Positions 1-6,935 of a DNA stretch of 6,943 nt are shown piece after piece (position 1 is the stretch's first letter; each line of letters opens with the position of its first letter). The stretch comes from Rhodanobacteraceae bacterium. GTDB lineage: Bacteria; Pseudomonadota; Gammaproteobacteria; Xanthomonadales; Rhodanobacteraceae. Both the position numbers and the translations under genes were made by a program. The notes under the pieces were generated by a model. That model saw only the letters and a program-made list of their open reading frames with translations, was not told the origin of the DNA and made no database searches. The stretch covers positions 1 through 6,943 of the forward strand of contig JAICHS010000121.1 in NCBI GenBank assembly GCA_025924775.1. The letters run 5' to 3'.

Positions 1-200
1 ATGGCAACAGCTGGACCACCCTGCAGACGACTCCGATCGTGGTCGATCCAGACGCCATGCGGCCCATGATCCACGACGTCAGGTTCACCCCGGCGGCGCC
101 GGTGACGGCACGCTACCTGCGGGTGGTCGCGACGCGCTACGTCCAGGCTGTCAACGGTACGCAGACATGGATCTTCTGCGACGAAATCATCGTGAAATGA
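1..200 (+). CDS. C-terminal fragment of a secreted protein ending in an F5/8 type C-like domain, probably a GH20 beta-N-acetylhexosaminidase (5' end outside window)
   Basis: This is the last 65 codons of a gene cut by the left edge, read in the frame starting at base 3 and ending in TGA at 198-200. The fragment runs from GNSWTTLQTTPIVV near its start, through ARYLRVVATRY in the middle, to TWIFCDEIIVK at the end. An ARY(L/V)RV strand followed by a final W-(I/L)-F-x-DEI strand is the usual ending of discoidin-like F5/8 type C domains. These close many secreted beta-N-acetylhexosaminidases of family GH20 in Xanthomonadales and Bacteroidetes. No catalytic part is visible, so the GH20 assignment is inference: it rests on the terminal DEI signature and on the following N-glycan-degrading genes, where a GlcNAc-releasing enzyme would fit. 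Other multidomain hydrolases (GH29, GH92) can also end in such domains. The stop overlaps the ATG of the GH2 gene (ATGA at 197-200), so the two are very likely in one operon. Confidence 0.62.
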   Translation, partial: GNSWTTLQTTPIVVDPDAMRPMIHDVRFTPAAPVTARYLRVVATRYVQAVNGTQTWIFCDEIIVK

Positions 201-2866
201 CCATGCGTCACGTCCTTCGGCGATGGTGCTGGCTGGTTGCGCTGGCGGCCATCGCATGCTCGCCGTCGCTGGCGAGCGCACTCACGACGCAATCACTGGA
301 TCCAGGCTGGCAGTTCCGGCTGGCGCCCGGCGACCCGCACGTGCAGGCGCACCCGCGTGCCGCGCAGTGGTTGCCGGCCACGGTGCCGGGCTCGGCGCAG
401 ACCGACCTGCTGGCGTCGCAGCTGGTCCCCGATCCGTACTGGCGCGACGACGAAGCGAAGATCCAGTGGGTGGGATTGTCCAACTGGCAGTACCGCACGC
501 GCTTCGAAGTGGCTGCCGCCACCCTGGCGCGCCGCCACATCGACATCGTGTTCGACGGATTGGATACCTTTGCGGACGTGTACCTCAATGGGCACAAGAT
601 CCTTGTCGCCGACAACATGTTCCGGCGCTGGCGGGTGCCGGTGAAATCGTTGTTGCACGCGGGCGCGAACGCCCTGGAAGTGCGGCTGTATTCGCCGATC
701 AAGCGCCTGCAACCGTGGCTGCTGAGGCAGCCTTATGCATTGCCGGGCGAGTTCGATTCGGTTTTTGGCGACGAGCCGAAGGGTAAGCAGACCGCCAACT
801 ACGTGCGCAAGGCCGCTTACCAGTACGGCTGGGACTGGGGTCCGCGCATCGTCACCGAAGGCATCTGGCAGGGCGTCAAGCTGGAAAGCTGGGATACGCT
901 GCGGCTGGCGGATTTCTCGATCGCGCAGCCCAGCGTCACTGCCGAGGTGGCCAAATTGCAGGCACAGCTTGAACTGCAATCCGACGTCGCCGGGAGCGCG
1001 CACGTCGCGCTGCACTGGCGTACACCGAACGGCAAAACCGGTTCGCTGGATCGCAAGCTCGCGTTGCGAGCCGGCGACAACACCGTCGCGATTCCGTTCG
1101 AGATTGCGCATCCCGACCGCTGGTGGCCGGCGGGTTACGGCAAGCCGAACCTCTACGACTTCCACGTCGATGTCGCAGTTGACGGCACGAGCGTCGCCAG
1201 TGCCGATCGCGAGACCGGCCTGCGCAGTGTCGAACTGCGCCGGCAAAAGGACCGGTGGGGCAGGCGCTTCGAATTCGTGGTCAACGGCGTGCCGATCTTC
1301 GCCAAGGGCGCCAACTTCATCCCGATGGACAGTTTCCCCACACGCGTCACGTCCGCGCGCATCCGGCAACTGCTGCAGTCGGCGCACGACGCCAACATGA
1401 ACATGCTGCGGGTGTGGGGTGGCGGCTACTACCTGCCGGACGATTTTTATGTCGAGGCCGACAAACTGGGCTTGATGGTGTGGCAGGAGTTCATGTTCGG
1501 CGGCGCGATTCCGCCGGCCGACCGGGCCTTTCGCGACAACGTGCGCAACGAGGCCGCGCAGCAGGTGCGGCGCCTGCGCGATCATCCGTCCATCGTTCTG
1601 TGGTGCGGCAACAACGAGGTCGAAACCGGCTGGGAATCGTGGGATGACCGCAAAGTTTTCAAGAAGACCATCACGGCGGCGCAACGCAAGCGCATCGAAC
1701 ACGGGATGCGCCAACTGTTCGACCACACGCTGCGTGACGCGGTGGCGAAGTACGAGCCGAGCGTGCCCTATTGGCCCGGCTCGCCCGGCACCGATTACGC
1801 GGGCCCGGTCAACGTCACCGACGACGGCGATTACCACTACTGGAACGTGTGGTCCGGCGACGCACTGCCGGCGACGGCCTACCTCGACGTCACGCCGCGC
1901 TTCATGTCGGAATACGGCCTGCAGGCGATGCCGCCGATGGCCACCATCGACGCGTTTACCGAACCTTCCGACCGCACGCTGGATTCGCAAGTCATCCGCG
2001 CGCACCAGAAGTTCGACCGCGGCCCGCATTACGCGGAAAGCAAGGGCAACCAGCGCCTGCTTGCCTATGTTGAGCGCGAATTCGGCAAGCCGAAAAGTTT
2101 CGTCGCGGCGGATTATTTGAGCCAGGCGATGCAGGCCGAGGGCATCCAGCTTGCGGCCGAGCATCTGCGCGCATCGCGCCCCGAAAGCATGGGTTCGCTG
2201 TACTGGCAGCTCGACGATGTGTGGCCGGGCATCACCTGGTCCAGCATCGACTACTACGGCCGCTGGAAAATGTTGCAGTTCCACGCGCGGCGCTTCTACG
2301 CGCCGGTGCTGATTGCCGCCTTGCGCAACCACGGCGTGACCACGGTGTCGTTGGTGTCCGACCTTGCCAAGGCGACGCCGGTGCGCTGGCGCGTGCGCGT
2401 GATGGATTTCGCGGGCAAGGTGCTGGTCGAACGCACTGCGGACGCGAAACTCGCACCGCTGTCCAGCACGCATGTGGCCCGTTACACCGACGCGCAACTG
2501 CTGCAGGGCGCCGATCCACGCGCAACGTTTGCGGTGTTCGAGCTGCTCGAAGGCGGCAAGACGGTTTCCCGCAACCTGGTGTTCTTCGAAGCGCCCAAGG
2601 ATCTCGCGCTGCCCGCGCCGCATATCCGTGCCGGGCTGCGGCCGGATGCCGACGGCTACGTCCTGGAGCTGTCCAGTGACGCGTTGGCGCGCGAAGTGTG
2701 GGTGTCGTTTGGCGCCGTGGACGCTACGCTGTCCGACAACGCCTTCGACCTGTTGCCGGGCCAGCGTGTCAGCTTGCAGGTGCGCAGCCACGCCAACCTT
2801 GCGGCGCTGCGCGAGGCATTGCGCGTGCAGGACGTGGCCGACGCGACGGCGGGGGGTGTCCATTGA
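197..2866 (+). CDS. Exported GH2 beta-mannosidase (EC 3.2.1.25)
   Basis: An 889-residue retaining exo-beta-mannosidase, expected to hydrolyse terminal beta-mannose, in this context Man-beta-1,4-GlcNAc of an N-glycan core. Start: the ATG at 197 overlaps the upstream stop as ATGA and opens a signal peptide (RRW then a hydrophobic stretch to SLASA, cleavage near residue 28). An in-frame ATG at 167 lies inside the upstream gene and adds ten charged residues; ATG 203 is also possible. Domains: beta-sandwich sugar-binding domain about 29-232, containing the GWDWGP segment (211-216), the WDW loop typical of beta-mannosidases; Ig-like domain to about 345; TIM barrel about 346-700; C-terminal Ig-like domains to the end. 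In the barrel, RVWGGGYY (406-413), the acid/base E474 in WCGNNE, and the nucleophile E572 in MSEYG are intact. Their spacing is close to that of the Bacteroides thetaiotaomicron enzyme BtMan2A, as I recall it. Length is normal for the family and no frameshift is seen. An AAIAC lipobox-like stretch (C21) makes lipoprotein anchoring an alternative. The stop overlaps the TTG of the GH3 gene. Confidence 0.93.
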   Translation: MTMRHVLRRWCWLVALAAIACSPSLASALTTQSLDPGWQFRLAPGDPHVQAHPRAAQWLPATVPGSAQTDLLASQLVPDPYWRDDEAKIQWVGLSNWQYRTRFEVAAATLARRHIDIVFDGLDTFADVYLNGHKILVADNMFRRWRVPVKSLLHAGANALEVRLYSPIKRLQPWLLRQPYALPGEFDSVFGDEPKGKQTANYVRKAAYQYGWDWGPRIVTEGIWQGVKLESWDTLRLADFSIAQPSVTAEVAKLQAQLELQSDVAGSAHVALHWRTPNGKTGSLDRKLALRAGDNTVAIPFEIAHPDRWWPAGYGKPNLYDFHVDVAVDGTSVASADRETGLRSVELRRQKDRWGRRFEFVVNGVPIFAKGANFIPMDSFPTRVTSARIRQLLQSAHDANMNMLRVWGGGYYLPDDFYVEADKLGLMVWQEFMFGGAIPPADRAFRDNVRNEAAQQVRRLRDHPSIVLWCGNNEVETGWESWDDRKVFKKTITAAQRKRIEHGMRQLFDHTLRDAVAKYEPSVPYWPGSPGTDYAGPVNVTDDGDYHYWNVWSGDALPATAYLDVTPRFMSEYGLQAMPPMATIDAFTEPSDRTLDSQVIRAHQKFDRGPHYAESKGNQRLLAYVEREFGKPKSFVAADYLSQAMQAEGIQLAAEHLRASRPESMGSLYWQLDDVWPGITWSSIDYYGRWKMLQFHARRFYAPVLIAALRNHGVTTVSLVSDLAKATPVRWRVRVMDFAGKVLVERTADAKLAPLSSTHVARYTDAQLLQGADPRATFAVFELLEGGKTVSRNLVFFEAPKDLALPAPHIRAGLRPDADGYVLELSSDALAREVWVSFGAVDATLSDNAFDLLPGQRVSLQVRSHANLAALREALRVQDVADATAGGVH
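2851..2858 (+). promoter_or_regulatory. Shine-Dalgarno-like site deciding the TTG start of the GH3 gene
   Basis: The run GGGGGGTG lies inside the last codons of the GH2 gene and ends four bases before TTG 2863. It can pair with the AGGAGGTG-type ribosome binding consensus with one G-for-A difference (G-U pairing is lost, the rest holds). Its spacing suits initiation at TTG 2863 and not at the ATG 2698 in the same frame. It supports translational coupling of GH3 to GH2. The match is imperfect and sits in GC-rich coding DNA, so it is suggestive only. Confidence 0.5.
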
Positions 2867-5469
2867 AACGCGTCGTGCCATTGGTGTTCACCCTGTGCGG
2901 GTTGCTTGCGTGCGCGGTTCCCGTGCATGCGGCGTCCGGCGATGCCCATGCACGCGCAACCGCATTGGTCGCCAAAATGACGCTCGCGGAAAAGGTCGCG
3001 CAATTGCAGGCGGACGCGCCCGCGATCCCGCGCCTGGGCGTACCCGCGTACACATGGTGGAACGAGGGCCTGCACGGGCTCGCGCGCGGCGGGTTCGCGA
3101 CGGTGTTTCCGCAGGCGATCGGGTTGGCGGCAAGCTGGGACCCGGCGCTGCTGCAACAAGTCGGCACGGTGGTTTCGACCGAGGCACGCGCGCGCTTCAA
3201 CGCGGTCGGAATGCACCAGGCCCATGGACGCTACCAAGGCCTGACGATCTGGTCACCCAACATCAACATCGACCGCGACCCGCGCTGGGGCAGGGGCCAG
3301 GAAACCTACGGCGAGGATCCGTATCTCACCGCCACGCTCGCGGTCGGCTTCGTGCGCGGCATCCAGGGCGACGATCCGTTGCATCCGCGCGCGCTCGCCA
3401 CGCCCAAGCACTTCGCGGTGCACAGCGGCCCCGAACCCGGCCGCCACGGGTTCGACGTGGATGTTTCGCCGCACGACCTGGAGGCCACCTACCTACCGGC
3501 GTTCCGCGCGGCCGTGACCGAAGGCCATGCGGGTTCGGTGATGTGCGCCTACAACGCGCTGCACGGTACGCCGGCCTGCGCCGATGACCGGCTGCTGACC
3601 ACGCGGTTGCGCAAGGATTGGGGCTTTCCCGGGTACGTCGTGTCCGACTGCGACGCCGTGGACGACATGACGCACTTTCATTACTACCGGCCCGACAACG
3701 CGCAATCCGCCGCGGCGGCGATCAAGGCCGGTACCGACCTCGATTGCGGCGACGCCTATGCGTCGCTCGGCGAGGCGGTGCGCAAGGGTTACGTCAAGGC
3801 GTCGGTGCTGAACGCGGCACTCGTCCGGCTGTTCAGCGCGCGCTACCGACTCGGCAGCATGGGCGACGCGGATGCCGGCCCGTACGCGCACATTGGCCCC
3901 GACCAGATCGACAGCGCGGCGCATCGCCGGCTCGCGCTGCAAGCCGCGCGGGAATCGCTGGTGTTGCTGAAGAATGCCCACACCACGTTGCCGCTGCGCG
4001 CCGGCATACGCATCGCCGTGATCGGGCCGGATGCAGACACCGTCGAAACGCTCGAGGCCAGTTACCACGGCACCGCGCGACATCCGGTGACGCCCCTGGA
4101 AGGGCTGCGCCAACGCTTCGGGGCCGATCGCGTCGCCTACGCGCAAGGTGCGCCGGTGGCGGCGGGCGTGCCGATCCCGATTCCGGAAACCGCGTTGCGC
4201 AGCACGGAGGGCGCGCCGGGCCTCACCGGCGAGTACTTCAACAACCTTGAGTTCTCCGGCAAGCCGGCGCTCACGCGCGTCGACCGTACGGTCGATTTCG
4301 ATTGGGACCACGTGGCGCCCGCCCGTGCGCTCGACCCCGACCATTACGCGGTGCGCTGGATGGGCGAACTGGTGCCGCCCGCGGCCGGCGACTACACGCT
4401 GGCGGTGCACGTCGATCGCTGCTTCGATTGCCGTGGGCACGATCCCGTACGCCTGTACCTGGACGGCAAGCCGATCATCGACAGCCCCGGTCACGGCAAG
4501 CCGATGCAGGCGACCGTGCATTTCGCCGACACCTCACCGCACGCGATCAAGCTGGAAATGGTGCACAGCGGGCGTGACCAGGGGATCCGCCTGCAGTGGC
4601 TGGCGCCGGCTGCCGCCCAGCTCGCGCAGGTCGACCGCGCGCTCGATGGCGCCGATGCGGTGGTCGCGTTCGTCGGTTTGTCCCCTGATGTCGAAGGCGA
4701 GGAATTGTCGATCGACGTGCCGGGCTTCGATCACGGCGACCGCACCGACATCGCGTTGCCGGCGGTGCAACGCGCGCTGCTCCGGCATGCCGCCGCGTCC
4801 GGCAAGCCGCTGGTCGTGGTGCTGGTGTCCGGCAGCGCGGTGGCGCTGGATTGGGCGCAGCAACACGCCGACGCGATCCTGGTCGCGTGGTATCCGGGTG
4901 AGGCCGGCGGCACCGCGATCGCCGAGACTCTGGCGGGTGATTACAACCCCGCGGGCAGGCTGCCGGTCACCTTCTATCGTTCCACGCGGGACCTGCCGCC
5001 CTACGTCAGTTATTCGATGCAAGGCCGCACGTACCGTTACTTCACCGGCACGCCACTGTATCCGTTCGGCTATGGTCTCGGCTACACCACGTTTGCCTAC
5101 GGCGCCCCGGCGTTGTCGGCAACGACGCTGCCGGCCGGCGCGACGCTTTCGGTCGCAGCCGAGGTGCGCAACACCGGCACGCGCGCGGGCGACGAAGTGG
5201 TGGAGGCGTACCTGGATTATCCGAAGGCACTGGCCCTAGCGCCGCGCCACGCGCTGGTCGGGTTCCAGCGCGTGCACCTGAAACCGGGCGAGAGCCGCCG
5301 CGTCGAATTCGCACTGTCGCCGCGGCGGTTGAGCACGGTCGATGCCGCGGGCGCGCGCGCCGTGGTCGCAGGGCAGTACCGTATCTTCATCGGCGGTGGC
5401 CAGCCCGGCGATGCCCCGGGCGTCAGCGCGGCGTTTACGATCGATGGCCGCGACGCCCTGCCGCGTTGA
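2863..5469 (+). CDS. Exported GH3 beta-glycosidase with inserted PA14 domain, candidate N-glycan beta-1,2-xylosidase
   Basis: An 868-residue retaining GH3 enzyme. Start: TTG 2863 overlaps the GH2 stop (TTGA) and opens a clear signal peptide, MKRVVPLVFTLCGLLACAVPVHA, with a VHA|AS cleavage site after residue 23; a longer reading from ATG 2698 would place 55 arginine-rich residues before it. Domains: N-terminal GH3 barrel about 30-330, with RDPRWGRGQETYGEDPY (138-154), KH (182-183) followed by AVHSGPE, and the nucleophile D262 in VVSDCDA; C-terminal alpha/beta domain about 366-445 and 586-705, split by a PA14 domain about 453-582 (GEYFNN to IRLQW); the acid/base is probably E611 or E613 in DVEGEE; fibronectin type III-like domain about 757-845. 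Homologues are often misnamed glucan 1,4-alpha-glucosidase. The KH-AVHSGPE segment fits the xylosidase-type clade, and Xanthomonas NixI, a GH3 beta-xylosidase, likewise lies next to a GH125 gene. A beta-glucosidase remains possible, because specificity cannot be read from sequence alone. A GLLAC stretch (C17) is a weak lipobox. Confidence 0.92.
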   Translation: MKRVVPLVFTLCGLLACAVPVHAASGDAHARATALVAKMTLAEKVAQLQADAPAIPRLGVPAYTWWNEGLHGLARGGFATVFPQAIGLAASWDPALLQQVGTVVSTEARARFNAVGMHQAHGRYQGLTIWSPNINIDRDPRWGRGQETYGEDPYLTATLAVGFVRGIQGDDPLHPRALATPKHFAVHSGPEPGRHGFDVDVSPHDLEATYLPAFRAAVTEGHAGSVMCAYNALHGTPACADDRLLTTRLRKDWGFPGYVVSDCDAVDDMTHFHYYRPDNAQSAAAAIKAGTDLDCGDAYASLGEAVRKGYVKASVLNAALVRLFSARYRLGSMGDADAGPYAHIGPDQIDSAAHRRLALQAARESLVLLKNAHTTLPLRAGIRIAVIGPDADTVETLEASYHGTARHPVTPLEGLRQRFGADRVAYAQGAPVAAGVPIPIPETALRSTEGAPGLTGEYFNNLEFSGKPALTRVDRTVDFDWDHVAPARALDPDHYAVRWMGELVPPAAGDYTLAVHVDRCFDCRGHDPVRLYLDGKPIIDSPGHGKPMQATVHFADTSPHAIKLEMVHSGRDQGIRLQWLAPAAAQLAQVDRALDGADAVVAFVGLSPDVEGEELSIDVPGFDHGDRTDIALPAVQRALLRHAAASGKPLVVVLVSGSAVALDWAQQHADAILVAWYPGEAGGTAIAETLAGDYNPAGRLPVTFYRSTRDLPPYVSYSMQGRTYRYFTGTPLYPFGYGLGYTTFAYGAPALSATTLPAGATLSVAAEVRNTGTRAGDEVVEAYLDYPKALALAPRHALVGFQRVHLKPGESRRVEFALSPRRLSTVDAAGARAVVAGQYRIFIGGGQPGDAPGVSAAFTIDGRDALPR

Positions 5470-5486
5470 GAACCGGATCGCCCCGA

Positions 5487-6935
5487 ATGCCCGACCGTCG
5501 CGAATTTCTCAAACTGATCGGCGCCACCGCCGCGGGCGCGACGCTGCCCGGGATCGCGACGCGTGGTTTTGCCGCTGGCGTGGCCCCGCGCTACGCCAGC
5601 CGGCGTCCGCCGCCGCGGCAGCGCACGTTCACCAGTCCGGCGGTCGAGCACGAGCTGGCGCGCGTCGGGGCGAAGGTCGGCGATCCGAAACTCGCGTGGC
5701 TGTTCGAAAACTGTTGCCCGAACACGCTGGATACCACCGTGCACGCCGGTGAGCTGGACGGCAAGCCCGACACTTTCATCGTTACCGGCGACATCGACGC
5801 GATGTGGCTGCGGGATTCGTCCGCGCAGGTCTGGCCGTACCTGCCGCTGGCCGAGCACGACGCCGCCTTGCAGCGCTTGTACCGCGGGTTGATCCGGCGC
5901 CAGGCACGCTGCATCGCGATCGACCCCTACGCCAATGCGTTCCTGGCTGACCCGCGCGCGAAAACGACGCTGCCCTGGGCACAGCACGACGCCACCGACA
6001 TGCGACCAGGCGTGGCCGAACGCAAATGGGAAATCGATTCGCTGTGCTGGCCGATTCGCCTGGCGCACGGCTATTGGCGCGCGACCGGCGACCAGGTGCC
6101 GTTCGATGACGAGTGGCGGGCGGCGATGCGGCTGGTGCTGCAAACGTTCCGCACCCAACAACGCAAGCACGGCCCCGGTCCGTACCATTTCCAGCGCGCG
6201 GCCGCATCGCCTACCGACACGCTGGCGCTGGGGGGCTACGGTTGGCCAGCAAAGCCCGTCGGCCTGATCTTCTCGATGTTCCGGCCCTCCGACGATGCCT
6301 GCAAATATCCCTTGTTCGTGCCGGGCAACGCGTTCGCGGTGGTGTCGTTGCGGCAACTGGCGGCGATGGCGCGCGCGCTGTTTGCCGATGAAACCTTCGC
6401 GCGCGACTGCGAGGCGCTCGCCGATGAAGTGCAGACGGCGCTCGAACGACACGCGCTGATGCACGATGCGCGCGGCGCCGAATACTGGGCCTATGAAGTC
6501 GACGGCTACGGCAACCAACTGTTCATGGACGATGCCAATGTGCCGAGCCTGCTGAGTCTCCCGTATCTCGGTTGGTGCACGCGTGACGATGCACGCTATC
6601 GCGCGACGCGTGCGCTGGCATGGAGCGGTCGCGATCCGTATTTCTTTTCCGGCAAGGCTGCCGAAGGCATCGGCGGTCCGCACGAAGGCTTGCGGATGAT
6701 CTGGCCGATGTCGATCATGGTCCGTGCGCTGACCAGCGACGACGGTGGCGAGATCCGCCAATGCCTGGATTGGCTCAAGACCACGGACGCGAACACCGGC
6801 TGCATGCATGAGGCGTTCGATCAGGATGATCCCGCGCACTACACGCGCGCCTGGTTCGCCTGGGCCAACTCGCTGTTCGGCGAGCTGATCCTTGACGTGG
6901 CCGCGCGCCACTCCGAATGGTTGCGGCGCACGTGA
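5487..6935 (+). CDS. GH125 exo-alpha-1,6-mannosidase with Tat signal peptide
   Basis: A 482-residue, metal-independent, inverting alpha-mannosidase (often annotated DUF1237) that removes non-reducing alpha-1,6-mannose from N-glycans. Start: ATG 5487, 17 bases after the GH3 stop, gives MPDRREFLKLIG, a twin-arginine motif (R4-R5) with a short n-region, then a weakly hydrophobic stretch to about residue 30 with an R26 near the cleavage region. A TTG at 5466 overlapping the GH3 stop would add seven residues and is a real alternative; neither start has a strong ribosome binding site. Family segments in order: TGDIDAMWLRDSSAQVWPYL (100-119), KWEIDSLCWP (180-189), FRPSDDACKYPLFVPGNAF (265-283), FMDDANVPSLLSLPYLG (346-362), RMIWPMSIMVRAL (403-415) and HEAFDQDDP (441-449). 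D269 or D270 and E442 are the likely acid and base: their spacing of about 173 equals that of D220 and E393 in Streptococcus pneumoniae SpGH125. Length is normal plus the signal. Xanthomonas NixJ is the matching enzyme, also placed directly after the GH3 gene. Confidence 0.94.
   Translation: MPDRREFLKLIGATAAGATLPGIATRGFAAGVAPRYASRRPPPRQRTFTSPAVEHELARVGAKVGDPKLAWLFENCCPNTLDTTVHAGELDGKPDTFIVTGDIDAMWLRDSSAQVWPYLPLAEHDAALQRLYRGLIRRQARCIAIDPYANAFLADPRAKTTLPWAQHDATDMRPGVAERKWEIDSLCWPIRLAHGYWRATGDQVPFDDEWRAAMRLVLQTFRTQQRKHGPGPYHFQRAAASPTDTLALGGYGWPAKPVGLIFSMFRPSDDACKYPLFVPGNAFAVVSLRQLAAMARALFADETFARDCEALADEVQTALERHALMHDARGAEYWAYEVDGYGNQLFMDDANVPSLLSLPYLGWCTRDDARYRATRALAWSGRDPYFFSGKAAEGIGGPHEGLRMIWPMSIMVRALTSDDGGEIRQCLDWLKTTDANTGCMHEAFDQDDPAHYTRAWFAWANSLFGELILDVAARHSEWLRRT

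Noticed and set aside
2698..2862. N-terminal extension of GH3 from ATG 2698
   Set aside because: It would put 55 arginine- and glycine-rich residues in front of a perfect signal peptide and overlap 169 bases of GH2; TTG 2863 explains the frame better.
293..2881. Very long open frame (862 codons) on the minus strand opposite the GH2 gene
   Set aside because: Its product is rich in R, H, V and Q with no recognisable domain or signal peptide. Such antisense frames are common opposite GC-rich genes with G/C third positions, and the + strand gene is unmistakable.
2472..3587. Open frame of 371 codons spanning the GH2/GH3 junction in a third frame
   Set aside because: It covers the GH2 C-terminal domain and the GH3 signal peptide and barrel in the wrong frame; the product is R/A/P-rich and unlike any family.
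5470..5486. Possible promoter or terminator in the gap between GH3 and GH125
   Set aside because: Seventeen bases are too few for a promoter, and no GC hairpin followed by a T run is present.
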